In this document: positions 52,492 through 62,177 of the stretch, in pieces
Numbering within the stretch: the stretch's first letter is position 1
Layout of the letters: each line of letters begins with the position of its first letter
DNA from: Pacificispira spongiicola
GTDB taxonomy: Bacteria; Pseudomonadota; Alphaproteobacteria; UBA8366; Aestuariispiraceae
Length of the DNA stretch: 64,000 nt
Reading direction: 5' to 3'
Assembly: GCF_012926505.1 (NCBI RefSeq)
Contig: NZ_JABBNT010000002.1
Coordinates: forward strand, 496,001-560,000
Made by a program: the position numbers and the translations under genes
Notes under the pieces: generated by a model
Seen by the model: only the letters and a program-made list of their open reading frames with translations
What the model was told of the DNA's origin: nothing
The model's database searches: none

Positions 52492-53397
52492 TTAAAGGTC
52501 GTCCAATCCGGCACGCTTGCGCACGTCGTAGTCATAGTCCTTCGACCATTCGGTAACGAAGTCGACCAGTGCCTGATCCGGCTTGTCCGGCAGAACGACG
52601 GACAGTTTCACGAACTGATCACCCGCGACGCCGGGACGGGCCTGAATGCCCTTGCCGCGCAGCCGCAACGTCTTACCGGAATTCGACCCCGCCGGGATCG
52701 ACAGGGCGACATTGCCGTGGATTGTCGGCACCGTGATTTTCGCGCCCAGCACCGCTTCGGCCAGCGTGACCGGCACATCGACGAAGATGTCGTTGCCGTC
52801 GCGTTCGAAGAAACGATGGGAATCGACCTGCACCTCGATAAAGGCGTCACCGGCCTCGCCGCCACCCATGCCGGGCATGCCCTGACCTTTCAGGCGCAGG
52901 GTCTGGCCATCCGCCGTCCCTGGTGGAATACGGACATCCAGGCTTTTCCCGTCGTATAGATTGACCCGGCGCGTGATCCCCCGCGCGGCCTCCAGAAAGG
53001 AGACACGCAAGGAATAGTTCACGTCCTTGCCCTTCATCCGCATGGTGCGGGCGCGGCTACGGTTACGGCCGAAAAGATCGGCGAAGATATCTTCCGCCGC
53101 ATCGCCGCCGAAGCCCCCGAACCCGCCGCCGCCGGCACGACCGCCGAAGCCGCCGCCGCCGAAAGGCGCGCGTTGGGACCCATCGGCATTGATTTCCCCG
53201 GCATCGAATTTCGCGCGCTTCTCCTTGTCGCCCAGGATCGAATAGGCGTGCGAAATCTCCTTGAACCGTTGTTCGACGATGGGATCGTCCGGGTTCAGGT
53301 CGGGGTGAAATTCCTTCGCCAGACGGCGATAGGCTTGCTTGATATCGTCGGCGCTGGCGTTGCGTTTAACGCCCAGCACCTCATACGGATCCTTCAT
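52492..53397 (-). CDS. DnaJ/CbpA-type J-domain co-chaperone
   Basis: 301 residues from the ATG at 53397; ATG 53415 and GTG 53424 are alternatives. The J domain starts KDPYEVLGVKRNASADDIKQ and has the HPD tripeptide in KEFHPDLNPDD. A Gly/Phe-rich region (about 80-115) and the two C-terminal substrate-binding beta domains follow; there is no zinc-finger region. It is thus a CbpA-like DnaK partner, not canonical DnaJ. It is convergent with the YihY gene. Confidence 0.93.
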   Translation of the reverse strand: MKDPYEVLGVKRNASADDIKQAYRRLAKEFHPDLNPDDPIVEQRFKEISHAYSILGDKEKRAKFDAGEINADGSQRAPFGGGGFGGRAGGGGFGGFGGDAAEDIFADLFGRNRSRARTMRMKGKDVNYSLRVSFLEAARGITRRVNLYDGKSLDVRIPPGTADGQTLRLKGQGMPGMGGGEAGDAFIEVQVDSHRFFERDGNDIFVDVPVTLAEAVLGAKITVPTIHGNVALSIPAGSNSGKTLRLRGKGIQARPGVAGDQFVKLSVVLPDKPDQALVDFVTEWSKDYDYDVRKRAGLDDL

Positions 53398-53575
53398 ATC
53401 TGTTCCGACTGCCATTATCGTCACTCACTCGTCAGTCCATACCCACACGGGCAGACAAAAAACCGCAAGCAAAATCCGTTCCGCAAGAAGCGGACGGACC
53501 GAAACCGTCACCTTTCGACCGGTCGGTTTCGGGTCACCCCCGGAATTGTGAGTTCGGAAACCGTCCGGCGGTAGC

Positions 53576-54079
53576 CTAGCTGACGATTTTCCAACTGCCG
53601 TCCGGCTGGCGACAGGCCGTCCCGTAGGCCTGCTCCTCCTTGCCGCCGATATCCACCGTCTGGGTGAATTCCCGGCAATATTGGCCCGAGTCGGTCTGAT
53701 AGGTCTCGTGCGGGGTCACCGTGCCGGAATGGCCGGTATTCGGGTTGACCCAGGACGAGGTCGCCTTGTCCGGCTGGTTTTCCAGTGCGGTTTGTGTCGT
53801 CTGCGACATTTTCATCTTATCGACCTCGTCCAGCGACCGGCCGATGGACGACCCGGCCAGCGCGCCTAATACCGCGCCCAGACCGACGGCGATCAACTGC
53901 CCCTGCCCCTTGCCGACCTGCGCGCCCAGCACGCCGCCCAACACGGCACCGCTAGCGCCGCCGATCGTTTCCTTCGTTCCGGCCCCTTCGCACGCGGTCA
54001 ACGCCAAGCCCGCGACCAGCGTCAGGGCGATTGTCTTCGCCGCCACGCGGCGCGGCTTTTGGGTTTCGGCAACGGTCAT
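53576..54079 (-). CDS. Glycine-zipper 2TM lipoprotein (RT0821/Lpp0805-like)
   Basis: 167 residues from the ATG at 54079, preceded by AAAGGGAA. It has a lipobox LTAC (Cys30). A glycine zipper (about 35-75) with GGASGAVLGGVLGAQVGKG and LGAVLGALAGSSIGRS is followed by a surface-antigen tail (NPNTGHSGTVTPHETYQ, GQYCREFTQTVDIGGKEEQA, YGTACRQPDGSW). It is probably an outer-membrane lipoprotein that affects envelope structure. Confidence 0.92.
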   Translation of the reverse strand: MTVAETQKPRRVAAKTIALTLVAGLALTACEGAGTKETIGGASGAVLGGVLGAQVGKGQGQLIAVGLGAVLGALAGSSIGRSLDEVDKMKMSQTTQTALENQPDKATSSWVNPNTGHSGTVTPHETYQTDSGQYCREFTQTVDIGGKEEQAYGTACRQPDGSWKIVS

Positions 54080-54253
54080 TTCAATTCCCTTTCCTACCAG
54101 GCTGAATGCCCCAAACCATCCGTTCGGCATACAGGTTTCCCATAAAGACGGATGACGCGTCGTTTTCCGTCGCATGTTTTTTCGCACGCCGATTGAGACG
54201 CGACCTCTAGATGCCTATAACAGAGTTCAGTCTCACGAACATATGGCGTTTTC

Positions 54254-54850
54254 ATGGCCGATTTAAAAGATACCGATCCGCTGACCCTGTTCGCCGAATG
54301 GATGGCCGACGCGGAAAAATCCGAACCGAACGACCCGAACGGCATGGCACTCGCCACCGCCGACGCGCAAGGGCGTCCGTCCCTGCGCATGGTGCTGTTG
54401 AAAGGCTATGACGCCGACGGCTTCGTGTTCTACACCAACCTGGGAAGCCGCAAAGGCACCCAATTGGCGGAAAACGCGAATGCGGCCCTGCTGTTCCATT
54501 GGAAAAGCTTGCGCCGGCAGATTCGGATCGAAGGGCCGGTTACCCCGGTCACCGACCAGGAGGCCGATGAATATTTCGCCAGCCGCGCCCGGCAGAGCCA
54601 GATCGGCGCTTGGGCCAGCGAACAATCGCGCCCCTGCGAAGGCCGCTTCGAATTGGAAAAGCGCGTGGCGACCTATGCCGCGAAATTCAATATCGGCAAG
54701 GTGCCGCGCCCGCCGCATTGGTCCGGTTTTCGGGTCAGCCCGCGCTATTTCGAATTCTGGAAGGACGGGGCCTTCCGCCTGCACGACCGGCATGTTTTCA
54801 GCCGCGATGCGGACGATCAGGACTGGGCGGTCCAGCGCCTGTTCCCCTGA
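54254..54850 (+). CDS. pdxH: Pyridoxine/pyridoxamine 5'-phosphate oxidase
   Basis: 198 residues. The FMN-binding split-barrel motifs are [56 protein letters not shown] and [18 protein letters not shown], and the end is [10 protein letters not shown]. It makes pyridoxal phosphate with FMN and oxygen. The window holds several PLP enzymes but no link by operon. It is 31 bases before the cation transporter gene. Confidence 0.97.
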   Translation: MADLKDTDPLTLFAEWMADAEKSEPNDPNGMALATADAQGRPSLRMVLLKGYDADGFVFYTNLGSRKGTQLAENANAALLFHWKSLRRQIRIEGPVTPVTDQEADEYFASRARQSQIGAWASEQSRPCEGRFELEKRVATYAAKFNIGKVPRPPHWSGFRVSPRYFEFWKDGAFRLHDRHVFSRDADDQDWAVQRLFP

Positions 54851-54881
54851 TCGAAGGCCCGGCGGGAGCGGTCACGAAACG

Positions 54882-55850
54882 ATGTCGGACACGAAAATCC
54901 AGCTAGACCCGGTCAAGGAACTGCAACGGGCGCGTTCCAAGGAAAACCGGCTTGTCCGATCCGCGACCTATGCCTCCGCGACGACCGCGTCCATCCTGAT
55001 CGCCGCGAAGCTGGCGGCCTGGGTCATGACGGATTCGGTGGCCATCTTATCCAGCCTGATCGACTCCCTGCTCGATCTCGGCGCGTCCCTGGTGACCTTC
55101 TTCGCGGTGCGTCAGTCCCTGACACCCGCCGATTCCGATCATCGCTTCGGCCATGGCAAGGCGGAACCTCTGGCCGCCCTGGTGCAGGCGGGGTTCATCG
55201 CCGCATCGGCAGTGTTGCTGATCATTCAGGCGGTAGACCGATTGATCGTGCCCGAACCGATCCATGCCACGACCGTCGGCGTCGGGGTGATGGTGCTGTC
55301 CATCGTCGCGACATTGGCCCTGGTCGCCTATCAGCGGTTCGTTATCGCCCGCGCCAGTTCCATCGCGGTAGAGGCGGATTCCGCGCATTACGCCGCGGAC
55401 CTGCTGGCCAATATCGCGGTGATCGCGGCCCTGCTGGCGACAACCTTTCTGGATATCCCGCAGATCGATCCGATTTTCGGCATCTGCATCGCGCTTTATA
55501 TCGCGCATGGGGCCTGGGGTATCGCGACGGACGCCTTCGACATGCTGATGGACAAGGAACTGCCGGACGAAGACCGGGAAAAGATCAAGGAGATCGCCCT
55601 GTCCTACAGCGACGTTCAGGGCGTTCATGACCTGCGCACCCGCCGATCCGGCCCGGATATGTTCATCCAGATGCATCTGGATTTCAACGGCGGCCTGACC
55701 CTGAACCGGGTTCATTCAGTAGCCGACGCGGTCGAAAAGGAAATCATGGAAGCCTTCAAGGGGGCGGAAGTCATCGTCCACGAGGATCCGGTAACCCCGC
55801 TTGTCGCGCATGAGGCCCCGGCCGAATTCGAGGAACAGAAACATGACTGA
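54882..55850 (+). CDS. Cation diffusion facilitator (FieF/CzcD type)
   Basis: 322 residues from the ATG at 54882. There are six transmembrane helices and the metal-site motifs DSLLDLGAS (helix 2) and HYAADLLAN (helix 5). A C-terminal ferredoxin-like dimer domain (VQGVHDLRTRRSGPDMFIQM) follows. It exports divalent metal ions by proton antiport; Zn/Fe choice is not resolved. The stop overlaps the SDR start. Confidence 0.93.
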   Translation: MSDTKIQLDPVKELQRARSKENRLVRSATYASATTASILIAAKLAAWVMTDSVAILSSLIDSLLDLGASLVTFFAVRQSLTPADSDHRFGHGKAEPLAALVQAGFIAASAVLLIIQAVDRLIVPEPIHATTVGVGVMVLSIVATLALVAYQRFVIARASSIAVEADSAHYAADLLANIAVIAALLATTFLDIPQIDPIFGICIALYIAHGAWGIATDAFDMLMDKELPDEDREKIKEIALSYSDVQGVHDLRTRRSGPDMFIQMHLDFNGGLTLNRVHSVADAVEKEIMEAFKGAEVIVHEDPVTPLVAHEAPAEFEEQKHD

Positions 55851-56616
55851 AACGCCGTCCCCTTCCCCCAGTCGGAAAACCGTCGTCCTGACCGGGGCCA
55901 GCCGGGGTATCGGACATTCGACCGTACAGCGTTTTTCCGACGAAGGCTGGCGCATCATCACCTGTTCGCGCGAAGGCATCCCCGACCATTGCCGGGCGGA
56001 CCCGAATTGGACCCACCACATCCCCACGGATTTGAGCGACAAGGACGATGTCGCCGCCTTCATCGCAAAGGCATTGGAAATCTTGGGGAACGAACCGGTC
56101 CATGCCCTGGTCAACAATGCCGCCGTATCGCCGAAGACCAGTTTCAAGGAACGCCTGGGCTGCCTGAATGGCGATCTGGACCGCTGGCGCGAAGTGTTCG
56201 AACTGAACTTCTTCACGCCGCTGACCCTGTGCCGGGGATTCGCGTCGGCCCTGGGCCGCGCATCGCGGCGGGACGGCGGCGCGGCGATCGTCAATATCAC
56301 CTCCATCGCCGGGCATGCGATCCATCCTTTCGCCGGGTCGGCCTATTCCACGTCCAAGGCGGGCCTGTCGGCGCTGACCCGCGAATTGGCGGTCGAATTC
56401 GCCCAATTGGGCGTGCGGGTCAACGCGGTCGCCCCGGGTGAGATCGAAACGGAAATGATCGGGGAGGAATACGAGCCCCTGATCGCGCGCATTCCGCTTC
56501 AACGGATGGGAACCGCGTCGGAAGTCGCGTCCTGCGTCTTTCGCCTATGCGAATCCGATTTCAGCTATGTCACCGGGACGGAGATTTTTGTAACGGGCGG
56601 ACAGCACCTATATTAA
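55843..56616 (+). CDS. Short-chain dehydrogenase/reductase
   Basis: 257 residues from the ATG at 55843 (GAGGA 8 bases upstream), overlapping the transporter end by 8 bases. NAD(P) motif TGASRGIGHSTVQ, NNAAVS, catalytic Ser in NITSIAG, and Y-x3-K in AYSTSKAGLSA. The end VTGTEIFVTGGQHLY is typical of classical SDRs. The substrate is unknown. Confidence 0.93.
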   Translation: MTETPSPSPSRKTVVLTGASRGIGHSTVQRFSDEGWRIITCSREGIPDHCRADPNWTHHIPTDLSDKDDVAAFIAKALEILGNEPVHALVNNAAVSPKTSFKERLGCLNGDLDRWREVFELNFFTPLTLCRGFASALGRASRRDGGAAIVNITSIAGHAIHPFAGSAYSTSKAGLSALTRELAVEFAQLGVRVNAVAPGEIETEMIGEEYEPLIARIPLQRMGTASEVASCVFRLCESDFSYVTGTEIFVTGGQHLY

Positions 56617-56657
56617 GTTTCGCACAATACCCGTAACGACTTGGGAGGATGAACAAG

Positions 56658-57092
56658 ATGAGCAGTTGGACCGAAACGTTCCGTGGCGCGGTGATGGCGT
56701 CGGAATACGATCCCGAATCGTCGATGAACTCCCGCCTTTATATCGAACGTTTCGATCAGGCGACGTGGTTCCTGTTGCATTCGATCGGCGTGTCGCCGCG
56801 CACGATCAAACAGGCGGGCCGCCGGATCGCCGTCGTGCGCCAGAATTTCCAATATGTACGCGAATTGCGCGGGGGCGAGTTGGTGCGCATCGAAAGCGGC
56901 TTCATCGCCGTCGGCCGCAAGCACCTGCGTTTCCTGCACCGCATGTTCGATGTCGAATCCGGCGCGCTGATCGCGACATCGGACGTCACAGCAGTTCAGG
57001 CCAGCCTGGATAGCGGAAAGACGGAGACATTACCGGACAGCCAGGTCGAAAAGGCACGCGGCCTGACGATCACCGAGGACGAAATCGAATAA
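56658..57092 (+). CDS. Hotdog-fold acyl-CoA thioesterase (4HBT-like)
   Basis: 144 residues from the ATG at 56658, chosen because GGGAGG is 9 bases upstream and too close to the ATG at 56649. The hotdog core has YIERFDQATWFLLHSIG, RIAVVRQNFQYVRELRGGEL and LRFLHRMFDVESGALIATS. The substrate acyl-CoA is not known. It follows the SDR gene by 41 bases. Confidence 0.85.
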   Translation: MSSWTETFRGAVMASEYDPESSMNSRLYIERFDQATWFLLHSIGVSPRTIKQAGRRIAVVRQNFQYVRELRGGELVRIESGFIAVGRKHLRFLHRMFDVESGALIATSDVTAVQASLDSGKTETLPDSQVEKARGLTITEDEIE

Positions 57093-57128
57093 CATCACCG
57101 CCTTAGACGGATTTGGGGGAGTATCAGC

Positions 57129-57893
57129 ATGTTGCGTTTCGGTTTTCTGGCCGGTGCCTGCTTATTGTCCATGATCTCGGCGGGACCGATGGTGCACGAG
57201 GCGCAGGCGGATACGAACTCCCTGTTCGGCGCGGCGAAATCCCTGCTGAACAAGGCGACCGGGTCGGAGTCCGGAACTGGAACGACGGCGCTTGCCGGAT
57301 CGGAGGTTGCCGACGGCCTGCGCGAGGCCCTGCGCATCGGCAGTGAATTGGTTGCCGATCAACTGGGGGCGGTGGACGGTTTCAACGGCGACAGTGCCGT
57401 TCATATTCCCCTGCCCGATTCCCTGAAAACGGCGCAATCCATGCTGGCCAAGGTCGGCATGGGGAGCCTGGGGGAGGAAGTTGAGCTGAAAATGAACCGC
57501 GCCGCGGAAAGCGCCATGGAAGACAGCGGCGATATCCTGGTCAACGCCATCCAGGCAATGACGATCGAGGACGCGAAATCGGTATTGGACGGCCCCGATG
57601 ACGCGGCGACGCGATATCTGATGAAGGTTTCCGGCGACGATATCCGAAACAAGATTCGTCCGGTCGTGGATCAAGCCCTGACGGAAGTCGGCGCAGTCGC
57701 GGCATTGGACAAAATGATGGCGCAGTACAAATCCCTGCCCTTCGTCCCCGACGTCAAAAGCGACCTGACGGAACACGCGACGGAAAAGGCATATGACGGC
57801 CTGTTCCATTATATCGCGCAGGAAGAAGCGGCGATCCGGGAGAACCCGGCCAAGCGCACCACGGAACTGCTGCAGAAGGTCTTCGCCCGATAG
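57129..57893 (+). CDS. DUF4197 periplasmic protein
   Basis: 254 residues with a signal peptide (MLRFGFLAGACLLSMISAGP) and an all-helical body. DUF4197 motifs are VADGLREALRIGSELVADQL, VHIPLPDSLKTAQSMLAKVG, LEVELKMNRAAE-like EVELKMNRAAESA and TEHATEKAYDGLFHYIAQEE. Function unknown. It lies 18 bases before the CHASE2 cyclase gene, so the two may work together. Confidence 0.9.
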   Translation: MLRFGFLAGACLLSMISAGPMVHEAQADTNSLFGAAKSLLNKATGSESGTGTTALAGSEVADGLREALRIGSELVADQLGAVDGFNGDSAVHIPLPDSLKTAQSMLAKVGMGSLGEEVELKMNRAAESAMEDSGDILVNAIQAMTIEDAKSVLDGPDDAATRYLMKVSGDDIRNKIRPVVDQALTEVGAVAALDKMMAQYKSLPFVPDVKSDLTEHATEKAYDGLFHYIAQEEAAIRENPAKRTTELLQKVFAR

Positions 57894-57911
57894 GGCGGCG
57901 GGGTTCGGGGC

Positions 57912-60200
57912 ATGGCCGCGCATAAGACCCGGCTGAAGCAGGCGATCCCCATCCTCGCCGGTTTGGCGGTGATCCTGATCCTGGCCCCCATATACAGCGC
58001 GGACCTGCCCGCCGTATCGCGCCTGAGAAACATCGTCTTTGACACGTATCAGCAATTCGATCCGCGCCCGCCCTATCCGGACAGTGTCGTCACCATCCTG
58101 GATATCGACGAGGCCAGCCTAAAGAATATCGGACAATGGCCGTGGCCGCGCAGCTATCTGGCCTCCATCGTCGAATACCTGCAACAGGTCGGGGTCGGGG
58201 TCGTCGCCTTCGACGTTCTGTTTTCGGAAGCCGACCGAACATCGCCCGCCCGCGTCTTCGGCACCCTGCCCGACACCATGCAGGAACAGCTGGGCGCGAT
58301 CGATTTCCCGGACAATGACGAAACGCTGGCGGAAACGGTCTCGCGCGGCGGGATCGTCCTGGGGCAAGTTCTGTTACCCCTGCAGGAGTCGCCCGCCCCC
58401 GCGCCGCCACCGGAGAAATTCGGGATCGTCAGCAGCGAACCCCACGCGGCCCAGTATCTTTACGCCTATCCGTCCATTCTGCGCGCCCTGCCCGTCCTGG
58501 AAGACGCCGCGGCCGGGTTGGGACTCGTCAATATCGTGCCCGACAATGACGGTGTGATCCGCACCGTCCCGCTGTTCCTGCGCTACAAACCGCGGACAGA
58601 GACGAACGCCACGACACCTGACGACGTCTTGGGCGCAGATTGGGGCAGTGTCCAGGCGTCGTTGAGCATGGAGACCTTGTCGGTCTATCTGCAGCGCTTG
58701 ACGCAGATGCTGAAACCCGACAATGCCCCGGCGAAACGCACATACCGTTTCAAGACCGTCGGCGGCAGCGGCGAACAGAGTATCGGCGGCGCGGAAACCG
58801 GTATTGTCTATATCGATACCGGGGGGTTACCGGACCTACGCTTCAAGATCGAAACGGATGCCAATGCCGGGCTTCGCATTCACTATGCGCGCAAAGAAAC
58901 GCAACCGGTCATTTCCATGTGGGATTTGGTCCAGGGCAAGGTGGACCCGAACGAATTGGCGGGGCGCATCGTCCTTGTCGGTACCTCCGCCGCCGGGCTG
59001 CACGACCTGCGCTTCAATACGTTGGGCGAGGAAATTCCCGGCGTATTCGTCCACGCACAAATCATCGATCAGGTGATGAGCGGCCATTTCCTGACCCGAC
59101 CGGATTACGCGCAGGGGCTGGAAATCGTCGCGATGCTGGTCCTGTCCGTCGCCCTGATCGTCGTCATTTATCTGTTCGGGGCGCTCGTTTCCGGTTTGCT
59201 CGGTCTCACCATCGTGGCGGCGGGTCTCGCCGGTTCGGCCTATGCCTTCCACGAACACCATATGCTGCTTGACCCGGTGCTACCGTCCATAACGGCACTG
59301 GGCGTTTTCATGGCCTGTTCGCTGGCCAAATATTGGCAGACGGAACGCGACCAACGCTGGGTGCGCAACGCCTTTAAGACCTTCGTCTCGCCGAATCTCG
59401 TCGAAAGCCTCGCCCTGCATCCCGAAGCCTTGAAGCTGGGCGGGACCCGAAAGGAAGTGACTTTTATCTTCACCGATCTGGCGGGGTTCACGACCTTCGT
59501 CGAACAGTCGGACCCGGAGGTATCCGTCCCTCTGCTGAACGAATATATCGACAACATGGTTCGGATCGGGCTGAAACATGGCGGTTATCTGGACAAGATC
59601 ATCGGCGACGCCACCGTTTTTCACTTCAATTCCTTCCTGCCGCCGCTGGACCAGCCGGACCACGCACAACGCGCCTATGCCTGCGCCGTGGAAATGGATG
59701 CCTGGGCCACCGCTTATTCCGACGAAAAGCGCGCACAAGGGATTCCGTTGAACAACACGCGGATCGGTGTGAATACCGGCATTGTGACCATCGGTAACTT
59801 CGGCGGGGCCGTGATGGACTACACGGCGCTGGGTGACGCGATCAACACGGCGGCCCGCCTGGAAAGCGGCGGGAAGTTCCTGGGCGTGAATGTCAGCGTC
59901 TCCGGCGAAACCAAATCCCGCGTCGATGGCTTCATCGGCCGCCCCTGTGGCATTCTCGTCCTGAAGGGACAAAGCGTCGACACGCCGGTCTACGAACCCA
60001 TGTCGGAAGACCGCTTGAACAGCGCGCCGATCCAAAAGTATCTGGAAGCCTACGCCCTGATGGAAGCCGAAGACCCGCGCGCGGCAGACGTCATGGCGGA
60101 GGTTTTGGACCTCACCCCGGACGACGGGCTGGCGAAACTACACCTCGATCGGCTGCGCAACGGAGAAACCGGCATTCGCATTGTGATGACAAGCAAATAG
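57912..60200 (+). CDS. CHASE2-domain adenylate cyclase
   Basis: 762 residues. An N-terminal transmembrane helix (about 12-28) precedes a periplasmic CHASE2 sensor (about 30-390; FDPRPPYPDSVVTILDIDEA, GVVAFDVLFSEADRTSP). Three further helices cover about 395-480. The class III cyclase domain (about 510-700) has FIFTDLAGFTTFVEQSDPE, YLDKIIGDATVFHFN and YTALGDAINTAARLESGGKF. It senses an unknown external signal and makes cAMP in the cytoplasm. Confidence 0.94.
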   Translation: MAAHKTRLKQAIPILAGLAVILILAPIYSADLPAVSRLRNIVFDTYQQFDPRPPYPDSVVTILDIDEASLKNIGQWPWPRSYLASIVEYLQQVGVGVVAFDVLFSEADRTSPARVFGTLPDTMQEQLGAIDFPDNDETLAETVSRGGIVLGQVLLPLQESPAPAPPPEKFGIVSSEPHAAQYLYAYPSILRALPVLEDAAAGLGLVNIVPDNDGVIRTVPLFLRYKPRTETNATTPDDVLGADWGSVQASLSMETLSVYLQRLTQMLKPDNAPAKRTYRFKTVGGSGEQSIGGAETGIVYIDTGGLPDLRFKIETDANAGLRIHYARKETQPVISMWDLVQGKVDPNELAGRIVLVGTSAAGLHDLRFNTLGEEIPGVFVHAQIIDQVMSGHFLTRPDYAQGLEIVAMLVLSVALIVVIYLFGALVSGLLGLTIVAAGLAGSAYAFHEHHMLLDPVLPSITALGVFMACSLAKYWQTERDQRWVRNAFKTFVSPNLVESLALHPEALKLGGTRKEVTFIFTDLAGFTTFVEQSDPEVSVPLLNEYIDNMVRIGLKHGGYLDKIIGDATVFHFNSFLPPLDQPDHAQRAYACAVEMDAWATAYSDEKRAQGIPLNNTRIGVNTGIVTIGNFGGAVMDYTALGDAINTAARLESGGKFLGVNVSVSGETKSRVDGFIGRPCGILVLKGQSVDTPVYEPMSEDRLNSAPIQKYLEAYALMEAEDPRAADVMAEVLDLTPDDGLAKLHLDRLRNGETGIRIVMTSK

Positions 60201-60246
60201 GCGTCGACGGGCGACCTCGGAAACACCCTTTAGGCTGGACGGTCCC

Positions 60247-60663
60247 TTATTTTTCCGAAAGCCGTCCGCGCATCGCCAATATCTGATCGCACATATTCAG
60301 GTTCAGATTGACGATTTTTTCCAGCAGTTCCGGATCCTTGGCATCGCGGTCGGCAAGCGCGACCGTGACCTTTGTCATGAACTGACTGATCCGCGACAGC
60401 AATTCGCGGGTTTCCGGGGTGACATCCTCCCCGAAATGATGCGGCAGGAAATGGGAAATGAACCGCCACAGGAACAGGTTCGTTTCGAAAATCGCCTGCC
60501 AGGTTTCCCCATCCGCCTTGTTGAGGCGCGCGGCCTCGATCTTTTCGGCCAGGTCCAGGAAAGGCAGGGCCATATCGTCGATCAGTTCGTCGCGGGACCC
60601 CGCATTCGCCAAATCAACGCTGATTTTTATTCTATCCGTCGTCGATGAATTCGACATTTGCAT
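60247..60663 (-). CDS. FlaF-like protein
   Basis: 138 residues from the ATG at 60663 (GGGGG upstream); ATG 60657 is an equal alternative. The core, WQAIFETNLFLWRFISHFLP, then RELLSRISQFMTKVTVALAD, resembles the flagellin-synthesis regulator FlaF of alphaproteobacteria (Asn and Trp of NxxLW are kept). No flagellin or flbT gene is nearby. A stand-alone paralogue or an unrelated helical protein remains possible. Confidence 0.6.
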   Translation of the reverse strand: MQMSNSSTTDRIKISVDLANAGSRDELIDDMALPFLDLAEKIEAARLNKADGETWQAIFETNLFLWRFISHFLPHHFGEDVTPETRELLSRISQFMTKVTVALADRDAKDPELLEKIVNLNLNMCDQILAMRGRLSEK

Positions 60664-60988
60664 CAATCCCCCGCTTCACCGACCAGCCCCGGATTCCGCG
60701 TCCGTGCGTGGCCATACCGCCGTGTCGGACAGGCAAATACGCTTTCTTTCCGACCATTCCCGGAAGTCTCGCACAACCCGGCGCCCCAAGTCCACGCAAT
60801 TGAAATCACGCTATCCCAGATGAGAAATCGACAAAAATTTTCCAATGCCCGACTAAAAAATTCTGGCCGAGCCCGGATTTTACTGCCAGTCTCCTCTCCA
60901 AGGACGCGGTGTTGTTCCAACCCATCACAAAACGGTGGGGTAAAGTATGACAATACCGTGGACAACGGGAGATTGGTATCAAGGGCTA

Positions 60989-61017
60989 TTGATTCATTCG
61001 AATTCTGTGCCTGAAAT
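60989..61017 (+). promoter_or_regulatory. Promoter candidate for aapJ
   Basis: TTGATT (60989-60994) and TGAAAT (61012-61017) are 17 bases apart, about 110 bases before the aapJ start. Confidence 0.35.
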
Positions 61018-61083
61018 ACCTTCACCAATTAGAGCTGCAAAGCAGCCGTCTGGGAGCACAAAGAGGGCCTTAGTAGGCTGCTG

Positions 61084-61095
61084 GAAGAGCTCTTC
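61084..61095. promoter_or_regulatory. Perfect palindrome in the aapJ leader
   Basis: GAAGAGCTCTTC, 12 bases, lies 34 bases before the aapJ start. It could be an operator or an RNA dimer site; chance is not excluded. Confidence 0.3.
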
Positions 61096-61128
61096 TGGCA
61101 TCAACCAACGATAGGGGACAGTACCAAC

Positions 61129-62148
61129 ATGAAACTCAAAACGATTCTGGTCGCGGGCGCGGCTTTGGCGGCGACCGCCACGGTAGCCCACGCGGACACG
61201 CTGGCGGACGTCAAAGCCCGCGGCGAACTGAATTGCATCGTGACCACCGGTCTCGTCGGCTTCGCTTACACCGACGAAAACGGCCAGTGGCGCGGTTTCG
61301 ACGCTGATTTCTGCCGTGCGACCGCAGCCGCGATCTTCGGCGACGGCAGCAAGGTGAAATTCGTTCCGACGACCGGTAAGACGCGCTTTACCGCACTCAA
61401 CGCCGGCGAGGGCGATATCCTCTACCGCAACACCACAGAAACCATGAGCCGCGACGTCGACCTGAAGCTCAGCTTCCTCGGCATCAACTACTATGACGGC
61501 CAGGGTTTCATGGTGAAAAAGGACCTGGGCGTGACCAGCGCCAAGGAATTGAACGGCGCTTCCGTCTGCATCCAGACCGGCACCACGACCGAGCTCAACC
61601 TGGCCGACTACTTCCGTGCCAACGACATGAGCTATGAGCCGGTTCCGATCGAAACCAACGACGAAGCCCGCGCCAACTACCTGTCCGGCCGTTGCGACGT
61701 CTACACGACGGATGCTTCCGGTCTGGCCGCGACCCGCGCCTCTCTGGACGACCCGAAGAACCACATCGTTCTTCCGGAAATCATCTCCAAAGAGCCGCTT
61801 GGCCCGGCGGTCCGCCAGGGCGACGAAGCCTGGGGCGACCTGACGCGTTGGGTTCTGCGCGCCGTTATCGCCGCTGAAGAATACGGCGTGACGCAGGAAA
61901 ACGTCGCCGAACTGTCTGCCGGTCCGACCGGTAAGCCGGACGTCGACCGCCTGCTGGGCACCGAAGGCAACTTTGGCGAAATGATCGGCCTCGGCAACGA
62001 TTGGGCCGCGAATGCGATTAAAGCCGTCGGCAACTACGGCGAAATCTTCGATCGCAACATTGGCCCGAATACCGAGCTCGGCATCGAGCGCGGTCTGAAC
62101 GCCCAATGGTATGACGGCGGCCTGATGTATGCCGCCCCGATCCGCTAA
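61129..62148 (+). CDS. aapJ: General L-amino-acid ABC transporter substrate-binding protein AapJ
   Basis: 339 residues with a signal peptide ending VAHA (about 22). Family stretches include VKARGELNCIVTTGLVGFAY, RGFDADFCRATAAAIFGD, RFTALNAGEGDILYRNTTET and GLGNDWAANAIKAVGNYGEI. It binds amino acids in the periplasm for the AapQM permease. A hairpin after the stop would raise its level over the permease genes. Confidence 0.95.
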   Translation: MKLKTILVAGAALAATATVAHADTLADVKARGELNCIVTTGLVGFAYTDENGQWRGFDADFCRATAAAIFGDGSKVKFVPTTGKTRFTALNAGEGDILYRNTTETMSRDVDLKLSFLGINYYDGQGFMVKKDLGVTSAKELNGASVCIQTGTTTELNLADYFRANDMSYEPVPIETNDEARANYLSGRCDVYTTDASGLAATRASLDDPKNHIVLPEIISKEPLGPAVRQGDEAWGDLTRWVLRAVIAAEEYGVTQENVAELSAGPTGKPDVDRLLGTEGNFGEMIGLGNDWAANAIKAVGNYGEIFDRNIGPNTELGIERGLNAQWYDGGLMYAAPIR

Positions 62149-62177
62149 GGATCGGCATTGATCGCATGACTTCGGGG

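Larger units (their letters stand above)
60664..61128. other. Intergenic region upstream of aapJ
   Basis: 465 bases. It is less GC-rich than the genes. It holds a promoter-like pair (60989-61017) and a 12-base palindrome in the expected leader (61084-61095). No open frame with a ribosome site was convincing. Confidence 0.5.

Noticed and set aside
60994-62106. 370-codon minus-strand frame opposite aapJ
   Set aside because: aapJ has a signal peptide, family motifs and a ribosome site; the antisense frame has none.
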